From Tropicibacter sp. Alg240-R139 (GTDB lineage Bacteria > Pseudomonadota > Alphaproteobacteria > Rhodobacterales > Rhodobacteraceae): a stretch of 64,000 nucleotides of DNA. The notes below the pieces were generated by a model. That model did no database searches, was not told the DNA's origin, and was given only the letters and a program-made list of their open reading frames with translations. The stretch spans positions 349,082-413,081 of the forward strand of contig NZ_UNRA01000003.1 in the NCBI RefSeq assembly GCF_900537075.1, in the 5' to 3' direction. Both the position numbers and the translations under genes were made by a program. Below, piece by piece: positions 9,137-18,493 of this stretch (positions within the stretch are counted from its first letter, which is position 1; every line of letters begins with the position of its first letter).

Positions 9137-10272
9137 CCGCGCAGTGCCTGATCCAGATCGTCCATCAGGTCGCCCGCGTCCTCAATCCCGATCGACAAGC
9201 GCAGCAGGTTCTCAGGGATGCCTGTATGCGGCTCAATGGTGTGGCGATGTTCTATCAGGCTTTCGACCCCACCCAGTGACGTGGCCCGATGGAACAGGTT
9301 CAGGCGTCCCGCAACGGCCAACGCCTCTGTCGCGTTGCCTTTGACCAGCACCGACATCAGAAAGCCGTAGCCGCCGGACATTTGGCGAGTGGCGATGTCA
9401 TGTCCCGCAAAGCCGGAAAGGCCGGGATAAAACACATCCTCGACCTGGTCATGGGCGATCATAAACTCGGCGATCTTCTGGGCGTTTTCGCACATCCGTT
9501 CGACACGCAAGGGCAGAGTACGCATGCCGCGCACCAGCAGCCAAGCGTCAAACGGGCTCATGACAGCGCCTGCACCTTGCCGATCGGTCGCGATCTCTTG
9601 CCAGCTCTCGTCATCCCGCGCGGTGGACAGAACACCGCCCAGAACATCAGAATGCCCATTGATCGCTTTGGTGACGGAATGCATCACCAGATCTGCGCCG
9701 TGCACGATGGGTTTGCACAGGATCGGTGTTGCCGCTGTTGCATCCGCTAGCAATTTCGCTCCGGCACTGTGCGCGTGCTTTGCAGCCAGCGTGATATCCA
9801 CCGTCAACAGCCATGGGTTCGAAGGCGTTTCGATCAGCACTAGCTGTGCGGGTGTTGCGCAGGCTTGGATTAACCCATCGGGCGAGCTGGCATCAAACTC
9901 GTCCAACGTGATCTGACGGCGCACGCAAAACTCGCGTACCCACTTCGTGGTGCCCCAGTAGATGCCGGACTGTATAATTGCCCGCCCACCGTTAGGAATG
10001 GTGCGAAAGGCAGCAGCAATGGCGGCCATGCCGGACGGAAACAGCAACGAGGCCTCGGCGCCTTCAAGCCGTGCGATCAGTTTTTCGGCCAAGCGTGTGC
10101 CTTCGTTCTGGTCCCGCAGATACACGTTGTCCGGGTTCAGGGGTTGGTAGTCACGGTCGCGTGCAAAGGTTGTTGCGGGCTGGATCGGCGGCACCACGCC
10201 CCCGCTTTGGTGATCAAGCGCGCCCATGGCTTGAGCGGCCAGTGTTGCGGGTTTCAGTTTGGGGTCATCCAT
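9133..10272 (-). CDS. Cys/Met metabolism PLP-dependent enzyme (cystathionine gamma-synthase/beta-lyase-like)
   Basis: This 379-residue fold type I PLP enzyme belongs to the trans-sulfuration family. PLP phosphate-binding loop: FPSGMAAIAAAF. PLP lysine: SVTKAINGHSDVLGG (about residue 211). C-terminal signature: TSLGGVESLIEHRHT. The family covers cystathionine synthases and lyases, methionine gamma-lyase and O-acetylhomoserine sulfhydrylase; sequence alone does not separate them, although the overall form is nearest cystathionine gamma-synthase/beta-lyase. The start has a GAGGA ribosome binding site. I looked for a SAM-II riboswitch upstream and saw none. Confidence 0.85.
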   Translation of the reverse strand: MDDPKLKPATLAAQAMGALDHQSGGVVPPIQPATTFARDRDYQPLNPDNVYLRDQNEGTRLAEKLIARLEGAEASLLFPSGMAAIAAAFRTIPNGGRAIIQSGIYWGTTKWVREFCVRRQITLDEFDASSPDGLIQACATPAQLVLIETPSNPWLLTVDITLAAKHAHSAGAKLLADATAATPILCKPIVHGADLVMHSVTKAINGHSDVLGGVLSTARDDESWQEIATDRQGAGAVMSPFDAWLLVRGMRTLPLRVERMCENAQKIAEFMIAHDQVEDVFYPGLSGFAGHDIATRQMSGGYGFLMSVLVKGNATEALAVAGRLNLFHRATSLGGVESLIEHRHTIEPHTGIPENLLRLSIGIEDAGDLMDDLDQALRG

Positions 10273-10501
10273 TGCAGGTCCTCAGATTGGGGCGGCGCAT
10301 GCGCCATTGGTGTCGCCTGCTGTTGCTATTGTCCAGCCCGTTTGCTTGAACCCCGACACAAGATCACATTTGTCGGATGCAATCGGTCGCGGTAAGCTCG
10401 GCCAAACCCGCGTACACGTCCAGTGCGATTATGGAAATGCATGTGTTCCACGGGCCAGCACGTCCTTGTGACACGGGATGACAAGGCTTTGAGGAACTGA
10501 A

Positions 10502-12031
10502 TTGACAGACGGTACTAGTATGAAGAACGCCCATTTGGATCAAGACGGGGCGAAAATGAGTGAACTGAAACCCTCAAGGCTTGAGCTTTCTGCGACCGGG
10601 CGGTTGACCGCGACACAGATTTTTCTGCGTGGCCTGGGGCGGATCATCATGACCGCCTTTTTCAGTCGGATCGAAGTTGTAAACGCCGAGAGATTTCCAA
10701 AAACTGGCCCCGTTTTGGTGGTGTCCAATCACGGGAACAGCTTGGTCGATGGGGTTTTGATCAGTTGCTATTTGCCCCGGATGCCACGCCTTTTGGCGGC
10801 GAGTATCTTGTGGAAATACAAACCTCTGATCCCGCTTCTGAGCGCCGCGGGCGTCGTTCCGGTCTTTCGGCAGCAGGATGTCGGAGTTTCGGCCGCCAAG
10901 GAGCAACCCCTTTTCGATCGATCGTCTGAGGTTTTGGCCAAGGCGGACGCGTTGTCCGTTTTCCCCGAAGGGTTGAGCCACAACGAACCCCATCTGCTGC
11001 CGTTCAAAAGTGGTGCCGCACGTATAGCGTTAGAGGCTGAAGCACAGAGAGAGAAGCTTGGCGTTCAAGTTCTTCCTGTTGGGATTACATTTGATGAAAA
11101 GAACAAATTTCGTTCGCGTGTTCTGATCCAAGTCGGCGAGCCGGTGGACATTTCACGGCAAGCACGGGTTTATGCCGCAACACAGGATGTCGCGACACGG
11201 CGGGCCGTAGTACGGGATCTGACCGGCACGATCCACGGCAGTCTGGCGCAAGTGACCCTGAGTTTTAGTTCATGGGAGGATGCGCAGTTGATCCGTCTGG
11301 CCACAGACATCTGGGCCGAGGCGTCAGATGATGTCGATCCCGAAGGTGATATGCTGAGTCAGGTGGACCTGCAGCGGTCGTTTTCAGAAGGTTACGCTTG
11401 GCTCAAGCGAAGCTGCCCGGCCGAGGTGCAGCAGGTGCGCGACAACCTAAAGCATTATAAAGACATGCTGGAAAGTGCTGGCGCAGAGGTTGAGGCAAAT
11501 GCCCCGCACCGCTCTCGTTGGGACGGTCCGATACTGCTGGCCTTGCTGCCTATGTGGTTGATCGGATCGACATTAAATTTTGTGCCCTTTCACGTCTCGC
11601 GTTGGGTGGCCCATGGCAAGGATGAGGACAAAATGGCCACGTGGTCACTGTTTTCCAGCCTGCTTTTGTTTCCCTTTTGCTGGCTCACTCAAGCCATGCT
11701 TTTGGGGTATGTTTCTTCCAGCGATCAGGGTTTTGGATGGGGTCCATTCTGGTCCGCCTCGATACTGTCCCCAGCAGCTGGTTATCTCGCGTTGGAATTT
11801 CTGGATCGTCGCCGGCAGTGGTTGGGTCGGCTCAAGGCGCGCTGGGCGCAAAGAAATGTGCCGAAGTCCGCTCTGAACCGAAAACAGCTGCGTGCTGACC
11901 TGAAGGAGCAGATGGAAGGACTGGTCGACAAATATGCGGCGGGCTCAGGTCAGAAGTCGGTCGAGCGTCGCGAATATTCCGTTGTCGCGGAAAAATATCC
12001 GCAATACTATAAATCCTCTATTTCGGAATAA
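10502..12031 (+). CDS. PlsC-type 1-acyl-glycerol-3-phosphate acyltransferase-like membrane protein
   Basis: This protein has 509 residues if it starts at TTG 10502, which has GAGGA at ideal spacing; ATGs at 10520 and 10556 are alternatives. The N-terminal ~250 residues are an acyltransferase domain: SNHGNSLVDG is an NHxxxxD-like catalytic block, FPEG is the glycerophosphate-binding block, and PVGITF follows. The C-terminal part has three or four hydrophobic segments (about residues 345-430) and a basic tail. It probably acylates lysophosphatidate or a related lipid at the inner membrane. In block 1 the sequence NHGNSLVD keeps His and Asp with the usual spacing. Confidence 0.8.
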   Translation: MTDGTSMKNAHLDQDGAKMSELKPSRLELSATGRLTATQIFLRGLGRIIMTAFFSRIEVVNAERFPKTGPVLVVSNHGNSLVDGVLISCYLPRMPRLLAASILWKYKPLIPLLSAAGVVPVFRQQDVGVSAAKEQPLFDRSSEVLAKADALSVFPEGLSHNEPHLLPFKSGAARIALEAEAQREKLGVQVLPVGITFDEKNKFRSRVLIQVGEPVDISRQARVYAATQDVATRRAVVRDLTGTIHGSLAQVTLSFSSWEDAQLIRLATDIWAEASDDVDPEGDMLSQVDLQRSFSEGYAWLKRSCPAEVQQVRDNLKHYKDMLESAGAEVEANAPHRSRWDGPILLALLPMWLIGSTLNFVPFHVSRWVAHGKDEDKMATWSLFSSLLLFPFCWLTQAMLLGYVSSSDQGFGWGPFWSASILSPAAGYLALEFLDRRRQWLGRLKARWAQRNVPKSALNRKQLRADLKEQMEGLVDKYAAGSGQKSVERREYSVVAEKYPQYYKSSISE

Positions 12032-12073
12032 TGTCCGCTATGGTAGAAGGTGACTCGAAATCAGGAGGTCACT

Positions 12074-13258
12074 ATGTCCCACGTGTTTTTGTCTCACGTC
12101 TCTAGCACCCTTGACGAGATCGAGGCTGAGGGCCTGTACAAACGCGAACGAATGATCACCTCCCCGCAGGGGGGCGAGATCACTGTAGGCGATCGCGAGG
12201 TGATCAACCTGTGCGCCAACAACTATCTTGGTTTGGCCGACCACCCGGCTTTGATCACAGCCGCACAAGGTGCGATGGGGGACAAGGGGTTTGGCATGGC
12301 CTCGGTCCGGTTCATCTGTGGCACGCAAGACATCCACCGCGCGTTGGAGCAGCGTTTGGCCAATTTTCTGAACAAGGATGACGCGATCTTGTTTGCGGCC
12401 TGTTTCGATGCCAACGGTGGGCTGTTTGAACCGCTGTTGGGTCCCGAAGATGCGATCATTTCGGACAGTTTGAACCACGCCTCGATCATCGACGGGGTGC
12501 GTCTGTGTAAGGCGAAACGCTATCGATATCTGAACAATGATATGAATGATCTCGAGGCTTGGTTGAAACAGGCGCGCGAAGACGGCGCGCGCCATATCAT
12601 GATCGCGACCGATGGCGTGTTTTCGATGGATGGCTATCTGGCTAATCTGCCCGCCATTCGGGCATTGGCAGACAAATATGATGCCGTGGTCATGGTCGAC
12701 GATTGTCACGCGACTGGCTTCATGGGGCCAAACGGGGCTGGCACGCCGGATCACTTTGGCATTGATGTGGATATTCTGACGGGAACCTTGGGCAAGGCAC
12801 TTGGGGGGGCAATCGGCGGTTACATCGCAGCTCGCCAACCAGTGATCGACCTGCTGCGGCAGCGGGCGCGGCCCTATCTGTTCTCTAACTCGCTGCCGCC
12901 CGCCATCGTCGCCGCCGGGATCGAGGCGATCCGCCTGGTCGAAGAGGGGGGCGCCCTGCGCGCGCACCTGTTCGAAAACGCCGCTTACTGGCGCAAGGGA
13001 CTGTCCGAGTTGGGGTTCGACCTGCTCGAAGGCGAACACCCGATCATCCCTGTGATGCTGGGCGAGGCGACTCTGGCGCAAGAGATGGCATCACGGCTTT
13101 TTGACGAAGGCGTCTATGTCTCAGGCTTTTTCTTTCCGGTGGTCCCCCGCGGCAAGGCGCGCATCCGAACGCAGATGAATGCCGCCCTGACACGCGAGGA
13201 ACTGGACCGTGCACTGGCTGCCTTTGGCAAGGTCGGCAAAGAGCTGGGGGTGATCTGA
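12074..13258 (+). CDS. kbl: Glycine C-acetyltransferase (2-amino-3-ketobutyrate CoA ligase)
   Basis: This 394-residue PLP enzyme of the alpha-oxoamine synthase family converts 2-amino-3-oxobutyrate plus CoA into glycine and acetyl-CoA. Seen motifs: [47 protein letters not shown] and the PLP lysine in [16 protein letters not shown]. The start has AGGAGG 7 bases upstream. The stop overlaps the tdh start (TGATG), so the two form a translationally coupled threonine-degradation operon. Confidence 0.95.
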   Translation: MSHVFLSHVSSTLDEIEAEGLYKRERMITSPQGGEITVGDREVINLCANNYLGLADHPALITAAQGAMGDKGFGMASVRFICGTQDIHRALEQRLANFLNKDDAILFAACFDANGGLFEPLLGPEDAIISDSLNHASIIDGVRLCKAKRYRYLNNDMNDLEAWLKQAREDGARHIMIATDGVFSMDGYLANLPAIRALADKYDAVVMVDDCHATGFMGPNGAGTPDHFGIDVDILTGTLGKALGGAIGGYIAARQPVIDLLRQRARPYLFSNSLPPAIVAAGIEAIRLVEEGGALRAHLFENAAYWRKGLSELGFDLLEGEHPIIPVMLGEATLAQEMASRLFDEGVYVSGFFFPVVPRGKARIRTQMNAALTREELDRALAAFGKVGKELGVI

Positions 13259-14301
13259 TGCGACCCAATACGATGAAGGCTTTGGAAAAGTCCCATCCGC
13301 GCGAAGGGCTGTGGCAGGTCCGCGCGCCGGTGCCTGAGATCGGGCCGGACGACGTTCTGGTGCGTATCAACAAGACCGGGGTTTGCGGCACGGACATTCA
13401 CATCTGGAACTGGGATGACTGGGCCTCGCATACGGTGCCTGTGCCGATGATCACCGGGCATGAGTTCGCGGGCGAGATCGTCGAATTGGGGCGCAACGTG
13501 ACCGGCCTGACCGTTGGCCAGCGCTGTTCGGGCGAGGGGCATCTGATCGGAACCGACAGCCGTCAGAGCCGCGCGGGCAAGTTCCACCTGGATCCGGGCA
13601 CACGCGGGATCGGCGTGAACGAGCAGGGGGCTTTTGCCGAATACCTGCGGTTGCCTGCCTTCAACGTGGTGCCCTTGCCGGATGACATTCCCGACGAGAT
13701 CGGCGCTATTCTCGACCCTTTGGGCAATGCGGTGCACACCGCACTTAGCTTTGATCTGCTGGGCGAGGACGTGTTGATCACGGGAGCCGGTCCCATCGGG
13801 ATCATGGCTGCAGCGGTGGCGCGTCACGCGGGCGCACGCAATGTGGTGATCACTGACATCAACGCGGCCCGCCTGAAATTGGCTGAACATGTGGTGCCAA
13901 CGGTGCGGGCAGTTGATGTGTCGCGCGAGGATTTGAACGATGTGATCGCTGAGCTTGGGCTGACGCAAGGGTTCGACGTCGGGCTTGAGATGTCGGGCTC
14001 TCAGGCGGCGCTGGATCAGATGGTCGAGGCGCTGGTGATGGGCGGCAAGATCGCTTTGCTGGGCATTCCGCCCGGAAAGTCTCCGGTCGACTGGTCAAGG
14101 ATCGTGTTCAAAGCGATCACGATCAAGGGCGTCTATGGCCGCGAGATGTTCGAGACCTGGTACAAGATGATCGCGATGTTGCAAAACGGGTTGGATGTCA
14201 GTCGTGTGATCACGCATCGTTTTGGCGTGGATAAGTTTGAGGCTGGGTTTGCGGCGATGAAATCGGGTCAGAGCGGCAAGGTTGTTCTGGATTGGAACTG
14301 A
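13258..14301 (+). CDS. tdh: L-threonine 3-dehydrogenase
   Basis: This 347-residue zinc-dependent medium-chain dehydrogenase oxidises threonine to 2-amino-3-oxobutyrate, the substrate of Kbl. Catalytic zinc ligands are visible: Cys43 in [10 protein letters not shown] and His68-Glu69 in ITGHEF. The NAD-binding [13 protein letters not shown] follows. The loop that normally holds four structural-zinc cysteines (about residues 96-112) has none: it reads [17 protein letters not shown], whereas the E. coli type has CGHCRNCRGGRTHLC. The rest of the family pattern, for example [14 protein letters not shown], is intact, so the gene is not a pseudogene. It follows kbl with a 1-bp overlap. Confidence 0.94.
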   Translation: MRPNTMKALEKSHPREGLWQVRAPVPEIGPDDVLVRINKTGVCGTDIHIWNWDDWASHTVPVPMITGHEFAGEIVELGRNVTGLTVGQRCSGEGHLIGTDSRQSRAGKFHLDPGTRGIGVNEQGAFAEYLRLPAFNVVPLPDDIPDEIGAILDPLGNAVHTALSFDLLGEDVLITGAGPIGIMAAAVARHAGARNVVITDINAARLKLAEHVVPTVRAVDVSREDLNDVIAELGLTQGFDVGLEMSGSQAALDQMVEALVMGGKIALLGIPPGKSPVDWSRIVFKAITIKGVYGREMFETWYKMIAMLQNGLDVSRVITHRFGVDKFEAGFAAMKSGQSGKVVLDWN

Positions 14302-14307
14302 CGAAAA

Positions 14308-14368
14308 GGGGGCGCTGCCCCCGTCGCTGTGCGACTCCCCCGCCGTATTTGGAACAAAAAGAAAGAGC
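14308..14368 (+). repeat. Three-part intergenic element, copy 1 (hairpin, small hairpin, purine-rich tail)
   Basis: Six bases after the tdh stop lies the perfect hairpin GGGGGC-GCT-GCCCCC (14308-14322). Directly after it is a second perfect small hairpin, GTCGC-TGT-GCGAC (14323-14335). Then comes CCCCGCCGTATTTGGAACAAAAAGAAAGA (tail, 14337-14368). The same three parts in the same order occur at 43310-43378. Read on the minus strand, the first hairpin is followed by TTTTC and could terminate the phosphatase transcript. It probably acts as the shared 3' end of two convergent transcripts. Confidence 0.6.
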
Positions 14369-14420
14369 AGGACACATAGTTCGAGAGTGGATGAGATCGG
14401 TGACACGCCGTCGGTGTCTT

Positions 14421-15158
14421 TCAATCGATCTCTGGGGCTAGTCGCACCCGGCCTTGATCTGTCAGCAGCCAGCAGTTGCCGTTCTCGAACACGGCGGCGG
14501 ACAACGGCCCCCCGAACGCTGCACCAGAATCAAGATTGACACGGTTGCCTTTGTGTTCGGCCTGTTTGGCAGGAGTGTGGCCATGAACCACCAGCCAAGG
14601 GTGCGGGTCGCGATAGTTCAGAAACGTCTGCCTGATCCACACCAGATCGTCTTCGACTTGTTCTGTCAAAGGCACCCCTGGCCGTACGCCAGCGTGCACG
14701 AACAGCAAACCGTCCTGCAGATAGGTCGTCGGCAGATCGTTGAGGAAGGTCACATGATCGGCTGGGATGGCGTTGCGCGCGGCGGTATGGATGTGATGAA
14801 TGCGGGTGCGTTCGGGAACCTCTACGCCGTATGAGGCCAGCGTTTCGATCCCACCCAGCCGTTCGTGCAGCCAGTGATACCCGACCAGAAGCTGATTGTC
14901 GTTCACCGGGTAGTCCTGCATGAACATGGCAAACATCCGATCGTGATTGCCCTTGAGAGTGATCCAATCGCGACCCTGCGCCTTGCCGTCCACCAGCAGG
15001 TCAAGAACGCCGCGGCTGTTCGACCCGCGGTCGGTGTAATCTCCCAGGAATACAACGCGCGCGTCTTTGCCGCCGTCTGCCTCAATCCGGTCAAGCGTGG
15101 CTTCGAGCAGCTCCAGCTGCCCATGCACGTCACCGATTGCGTAAATGGGTGTGGTCAT
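14421..15158 (-). CDS. Metallophosphatase, PPP family serine/threonine phosphatase-like
   Basis: This 245-residue calcineurin-type phosphoesterase has the three metal-binding blocks of the PPP family: GDVHGQ (residues 9-14), GDYTDRG (about 40-46) and GNHD (about 69-72). Later His residues (FVHAGVRPG, VHGHTPAK) complete the dinuclear metal site. The frame stays open to 15278, but the family alignment and length support the ATG at 15158. The substrate could be phosphoprotein or a dinucleoside polyphosphate (ApaH-like). A GACAC/GTGTC hairpin lies just after its stop (14402-14418). Confidence 0.87.
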   Translation of the reverse strand: MTTPIYAIGDVHGQLELLEATLDRIEADGGKDARVVFLGDYTDRGSNSRGVLDLLVDGKAQGRDWITLKGNHDRMFAMFMQDYPVNDNQLLVGYHWLHERLGGIETLASYGVEVPERTRIHHIHTAARNAIPADHVTFLNDLPTTYLQDGLLFVHAGVRPGVPLTEQVEDDLVWIRQTFLNYRDPHPWLVVHGHTPAKQAEHKGNRVNLDSGAAFGGPLSAAVFENGNCWLLTDQGRVRLAPEID

Positions 15159-15231
15159 TTTCTGCTCTATCTTGGTTGGCCCGACCCTAACAAAGTGGCG
15201 GCGTCGCACAACCACCAACAAGAGAGTGGAC

Positions 15232-15263
15232 AAAAAGACGCCGCCCCGGTGAAGGGGCGGCGT
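15232..15263 (-). terminator. Rho-independent terminator of serC-serA
   Basis: A 10-bp perfect stem, ACGCCGCCCC / GGGGCGGCGT, lies at 15238-15263 with a 6-base loop. Read on the minus strand it is followed by CTTTTTG. It begins 30 bases after the serA stop codon. Confidence 0.85.
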
Positions 15264-15292
15264 TCTGAGCGTCGTCACAGATGTTCGGGTCG

Positions 15293-16888
15293 TTAGACGA
15301 CGTCAAATTCCAATGGTTTGATCTGGGTGAACAGGCCGGTTTCAGCCAGCTTGGCGCGGGCCTCGGCCGGGACGGGCTCATCCACATAGAGCAGGGCGAT
15401 AGCTTCTTCACCTGCGCTGGAGCGACCCAGGGTAAAGTTGGCGATGTTGACGCCGTTTTCGCCCATGGTCTGACCCAGGGTGCCGATGATGCCGGGTACG
15501 TCCTCGTTCGTGGTGTAGAGCATGTGGCGACCGATTTCAGCATCGATGTTGATGCCTTTGATCTGAATAAAGCGAGGTTTGCCGTCACTGAACACGGTGC
15601 CACCGATCGAACGCTCGCGCTTATCGGTGACCACGGTGACCTTGATGTACCCCTCAAACGCGCCCGACTTGTCCTGATTGGTGGTCGAGATCTGGATACC
15701 ACGTTCCTTGGCTACAACCGGGGCCGAGACCATGTTCACCTCGGGGTTGAATTTTTTCATGATGCCTGCAACCACGGCACAGTTCAGCGCAGCCAGGTTC
15801 ATTTCAGCGGCAACACCGTCATAGAGGATGTTGATCGCCTTCACGGGCTCGTCCGTCATCTGACCCACGAAAGAGCCCAAGTGACCGGCAAGTTTGATCC
15901 AGGGGCCCATGACTTTCGCCTCTTCGGCGGTGACCGACGGCATGTTCAGCGCGTTTTCAACAGCGCCGGTCAGCAGATAGTTCGACATCTGTTCGGCCAC
16001 TTGCAGGGCGACGTTTTCCTGCGCCTCGGTGGTTGCCGCGCCCAGGTGCGGGGTGCAGACCACGTTGGGCAGGTTGAACAACGCGTTGTCCTTGGCGGGT
16101 TCAACGGCAAAGACGTCGAAAGCCGCCCCAGCGACGTGGCCTGATTTCAGCATCTCGGCCAGAGCTTCTTCATCGACCAGACCGCCGCGGGCACAGTTGA
16201 TGATCCGGACGCCCTTTTTGGTCTTGGTCAGGTTCTCGCGGCTCAGGATGTTGGCGGTGGCATCGGTGAACGGCACGTGCAGGGTGATGAAATCGGCGCG
16301 TGCCAGAAGGTCTTCGAGTTCGACCTTTTCGACACCCATCTTGTCGGCTTTCTCTTCACTCAGGAAGGGATCATAGGCAACAACCTTCATTTTCAAGCCG
16401 CGGGCGCGGTCGCAGACAATGCCGCCGATGTTGCCAGCGCCAATGACGCCAAGGGTCTTGTTGGTCAGCTCGGTGCCCATGAACTTGGACTTTTCCCATT
16501 TGCCGGCATGTGTGCTTTCGCTGGCTTCGGGGATCTGACGGGCGACAGAAAACATCATTGCAATGGCGTGCTCGGCGGTCGTGATCATGTTGCCAAAAGG
16601 CGTGTTCATGACGATCACACCCTTTTTCGACGCCGCATCCTTGTCGATGTTGTCGGTGCCGATACCGGCGCGGGCGATGACCTTGAGGTTACTGGCGTTG
16701 GCCAGGATCTTTTCAGTGACCTTGGTGGCCGAGCGGATGGCGAGGCCGTCATATTGACCGATCACCTCGGCCAGCTTGTCTTTGTCCTTGCCCAAGTCGG
16801 GTTGGAAATCCACGTCGATGCCGCGATCGCGAAAGATCTGAACGGCGGTTTCGCTGAGCTTGTCGGAAACGAGTACTTTGGGAGCCAT
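15293..16888 (-). CDS. serA: D-3-phosphoglycerate dehydrogenase (long form with ACT domain)
   Basis: This 531-residue enzyme catalyses the first step of serine biosynthesis: it oxidises 3-phosphoglycerate to 3-phosphohydroxypyruvate with NAD+. Seen features: ARAGIGTDNID, the NAD loop GVIGAGNIGG (about residue 150), the catalytic Arg in INCARGG, and the His in CTPHLGAAT. The C-terminal part holds the extra regulatory domain and a terminal ACT domain (YTTNEDVPGIIGTLGQTMGENGVNIANF), as in the type I long form. An ATG 63 bp upstream is in frame, but MAPKVLVSDKLSE is the family start. It lies 93 bp downstream of serC and shares its terminator. Confidence 0.96.
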   Translation of the reverse strand: MAPKVLVSDKLSETAVQIFRDRGIDVDFQPDLGKDKDKLAEVIGQYDGLAIRSATKVTEKILANASNLKVIARAGIGTDNIDKDAASKKGVIVMNTPFGNMITTAEHAIAMMFSVARQIPEASESTHAGKWEKSKFMGTELTNKTLGVIGAGNIGGIVCDRARGLKMKVVAYDPFLSEEKADKMGVEKVELEDLLARADFITLHVPFTDATANILSRENLTKTKKGVRIINCARGGLVDEEALAEMLKSGHVAGAAFDVFAVEPAKDNALFNLPNVVCTPHLGAATTEAQENVALQVAEQMSNYLLTGAVENALNMPSVTAEEAKVMGPWIKLAGHLGSFVGQMTDEPVKAINILYDGVAAEMNLAALNCAVVAGIMKKFNPEVNMVSAPVVAKERGIQISTTNQDKSGAFEGYIKVTVVTDKRERSIGGTVFSDGKPRFIQIKGINIDAEIGRHMLYTTNEDVPGIIGTLGQTMGENGVNIANFTLGRSSAGEEAIALLYVDEPVPAEARAKLAETGLFTQIKPLEFDVV

Positions 16889-16981
16889 GGGTTGTGGTCC
16901 TTTGATAGATCTGCGGGAGGGGCGCAGAATTTTTGTAAAATTCTGCTTCATTTTCTTTCCAAGAAAATGGTCCCCGTTGCG

Positions 16982-18136
16982 TTAGGCGGCTTGGGTTTGT
17001 GCTGCGATTTCGGCGTTGAACGCCCAGGCCAGCCAAGGCAGCATTGCCTGGATGTCCGAGGTTTCGACCGTGCCACCGCACCAGATCCGCAGACCGGCGG
17101 GCGCGTCGCGATAGGCGCCGATGTCGAGCGCGATGTTCTCTGCCTCCAGCCGTTTGGCAACAGCCTTGGCAAAGGCGGCACCATCCTTGATGCGCGCATC
17201 AGTGAACTTCAGGCAAACGCTGGTGTTCGAGCGTGTCGCGTCATCCTCGGCCAGGTTGGCGATCCAGTCGTTGGCGTCGCAAAAATCGAACACCGCCTGC
17301 GCGTTGGTATCCGCACGGGCGATCAGCCCCTGCAGGCCACCGACCGAGCGGGCCCAATCCAGAGCGAACAGATAATCTTCGACGGCTAGCATCGACGGTG
17401 TGTTGATGGTGGCGCCGGTAAAGATGCCGTCGATCAGCTTGCCGCCTTTGGTCAGGCGGAAGATTTTCGGCAGCGGCCACGCGGGTGCGTAGCTTTCCAG
17501 ACGCTCAACAGCACGGGGGCTGAGGATCAGCATGCCATGCGCGGCCTCGCCACCTAGCACCTTTTGCCAGGAAAAAGTCGTCACATCCAGATTGTCCCAA
17601 GGCAGGTCCATCGCAAAGGTCGCCGAGGTGGCGTCGCAGATGGTCAGCCCGTCGCGGTCACCATCAATCCAATCCCCGTTGGGAACACGCACGCCAGCGG
17701 TGGTGCCGTTCCACGTGAACACAACATCGTTGTTAAAATCGACCGATGCCAGATCAACGATCTGACCGTAGTCGGCGGTTTTGACCTCTGCTTCTATCTT
17801 CAACTGTTTCACGACATCGGTGACCCAGCCCGAGCCAAAGCTTTCCCAAGCCAGCATCTCGACCTTGCGCTGACCCAGCAGCGACCAAAGCGCCATTTCC
17901 ATAGCGCCGGTGTCCGAGGCAGGCACGATGCCGATCTTGTAATCTGCGGGGATTCCCAAAACTTCGCGCGTGCCTTCGATCGCGGCCTTTAGCTTGTCCT
18001 TGCCTACGGCGGCACGGTGCGAGCGGCCAAGAGCGGCATCGGCGAGTTTTGCGACATCAAATGTGGGGGGTTTGGCGCAGGGGCCAGAGGAAAAACGCGG
18101 ATTGGCCGGGCGCGCTGCCGGTTGCTGAGTAGCCAT
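16982..18136 (-). CDS. serC: Phosphoserine aminotransferase (alphaproteobacterial type)
   Basis: This 384-residue PLP aminotransferase converts 3-phosphohydroxypyruvate to phosphoserine, the second step of the serine pathway, and also acts in pyridoxal phosphate synthesis. It begins with [13 protein letters not shown], and the PLP lysine is in [16 protein letters not shown] (about residue 196). The start at 18136 has AAGGA 7-8 bases upstream; the open frame reaches 18220 but the added part is not family-like. It is first in the serC-serA unit and divergent from serB, so all three serine genes are together. Confidence 0.95.
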   Translation of the reverse strand: MATQQPAARPANPRFSSGPCAKPPTFDVAKLADAALGRSHRAAVGKDKLKAAIEGTREVLGIPADYKIGIVPASDTGAMEMALWSLLGQRKVEMLAWESFGSGWVTDVVKQLKIEAEVKTADYGQIVDLASVDFNNDVVFTWNGTTAGVRVPNGDWIDGDRDGLTICDATSATFAMDLPWDNLDVTTFSWQKVLGGEAAHGMLILSPRAVERLESYAPAWPLPKIFRLTKGGKLIDGIFTGATINTPSMLAVEDYLFALDWARSVGGLQGLIARADTNAQAVFDFCDANDWIANLAEDDATRSNTSVCLKFTDARIKDGAAFAKAVAKRLEAENIALDIGAYRDAPAGLRIWCGGTVETSDIQAMLPWLAWAFNAEIAAQTQAA

Positions 18137-18493
18137 TTCTGGTATCCTTACAGATATATGCCCCTCGTTGGGGAAGGGTGTCCCGCCGTCAGAGCTAGGC
18201 TGCTGCGGCGCGGCGTGCAAGCCAAAAAAATGTCAAATTTCGCCGCTTTGATGTAGAGATGCGACGCCGGTGACCACTATCGGAAACTCTTGTTCCGGAT
18301 GCGTGTTGTACGGATAATGAGGTTGATTTCCCGTTAGCGGTATTGGGGAATGGTGATAAATCGAATTGTTACAGTATGTTACCTTATTGATCTGGCATCT
18401 GTACGAGGGCCGGTAGATGGTTGTAGCGACTGAAACCTGATCTCTGGCGCATTTTCTGCACCTGCGGTATGCGAAGGGCAAAGGAGATGCCCC
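18137..18493. promoter_or_regulatory. Divergent serC / serB regulatory region
   Basis: This is 357 bp without a gene. The serC side carries the candidate leader. TTGACA occurs on the minus strand at 18232-18237 (in AAATTTGACATTTTTTT) as a possible -35 box, with no convincing -10. The serB side has AAAGGAG 8 bases before the serB ATG. The middle (18290-18400) is AT-richer than its surroundings and probably contains the serB promoter. No operator could be identified. Confidence 0.5.
18141..18175 (-). promoter_or_regulatory. Candidate serC leader RNA (hairpin just before the serC ribosome binding site)
   Basis: In the serC transcript the hairpin CCCC-AACGA-GGGG (18161-18173) sits immediately upstream of AUAUAUCUGUAAGGAUACC and the start codon. 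A structured serC leader (the serC motif, upstream of serC-serA in alphaproteobacteria) is known; this site has the right place and a suitable hairpin. I cannot confirm that it matches the published consensus. Confidence 0.4.

Noticed and set aside
10273-10501. SAM-II riboswitch upstream of the cystathionine synthase/lyase-like gene
   Set aside because: The short region contains only a small GGCGCATGCGCC palindrome and no SAM-II-like pseudoknot pattern.
12038-13081. Long open frame (347 codons) on the minus strand opposite kbl
   Set aside because: It is fully overlapped by a gene with clear catalytic motifs, its translation is rich in Arg/Gln/His with no domain, and such mirror frames are common in GC-rich genes.
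15281-17389. Two long plus-strand frames opposite serA and serC
   Set aside because: They lie within conserved enzymes of full length and show no domain, start signal or codon pattern of their own.
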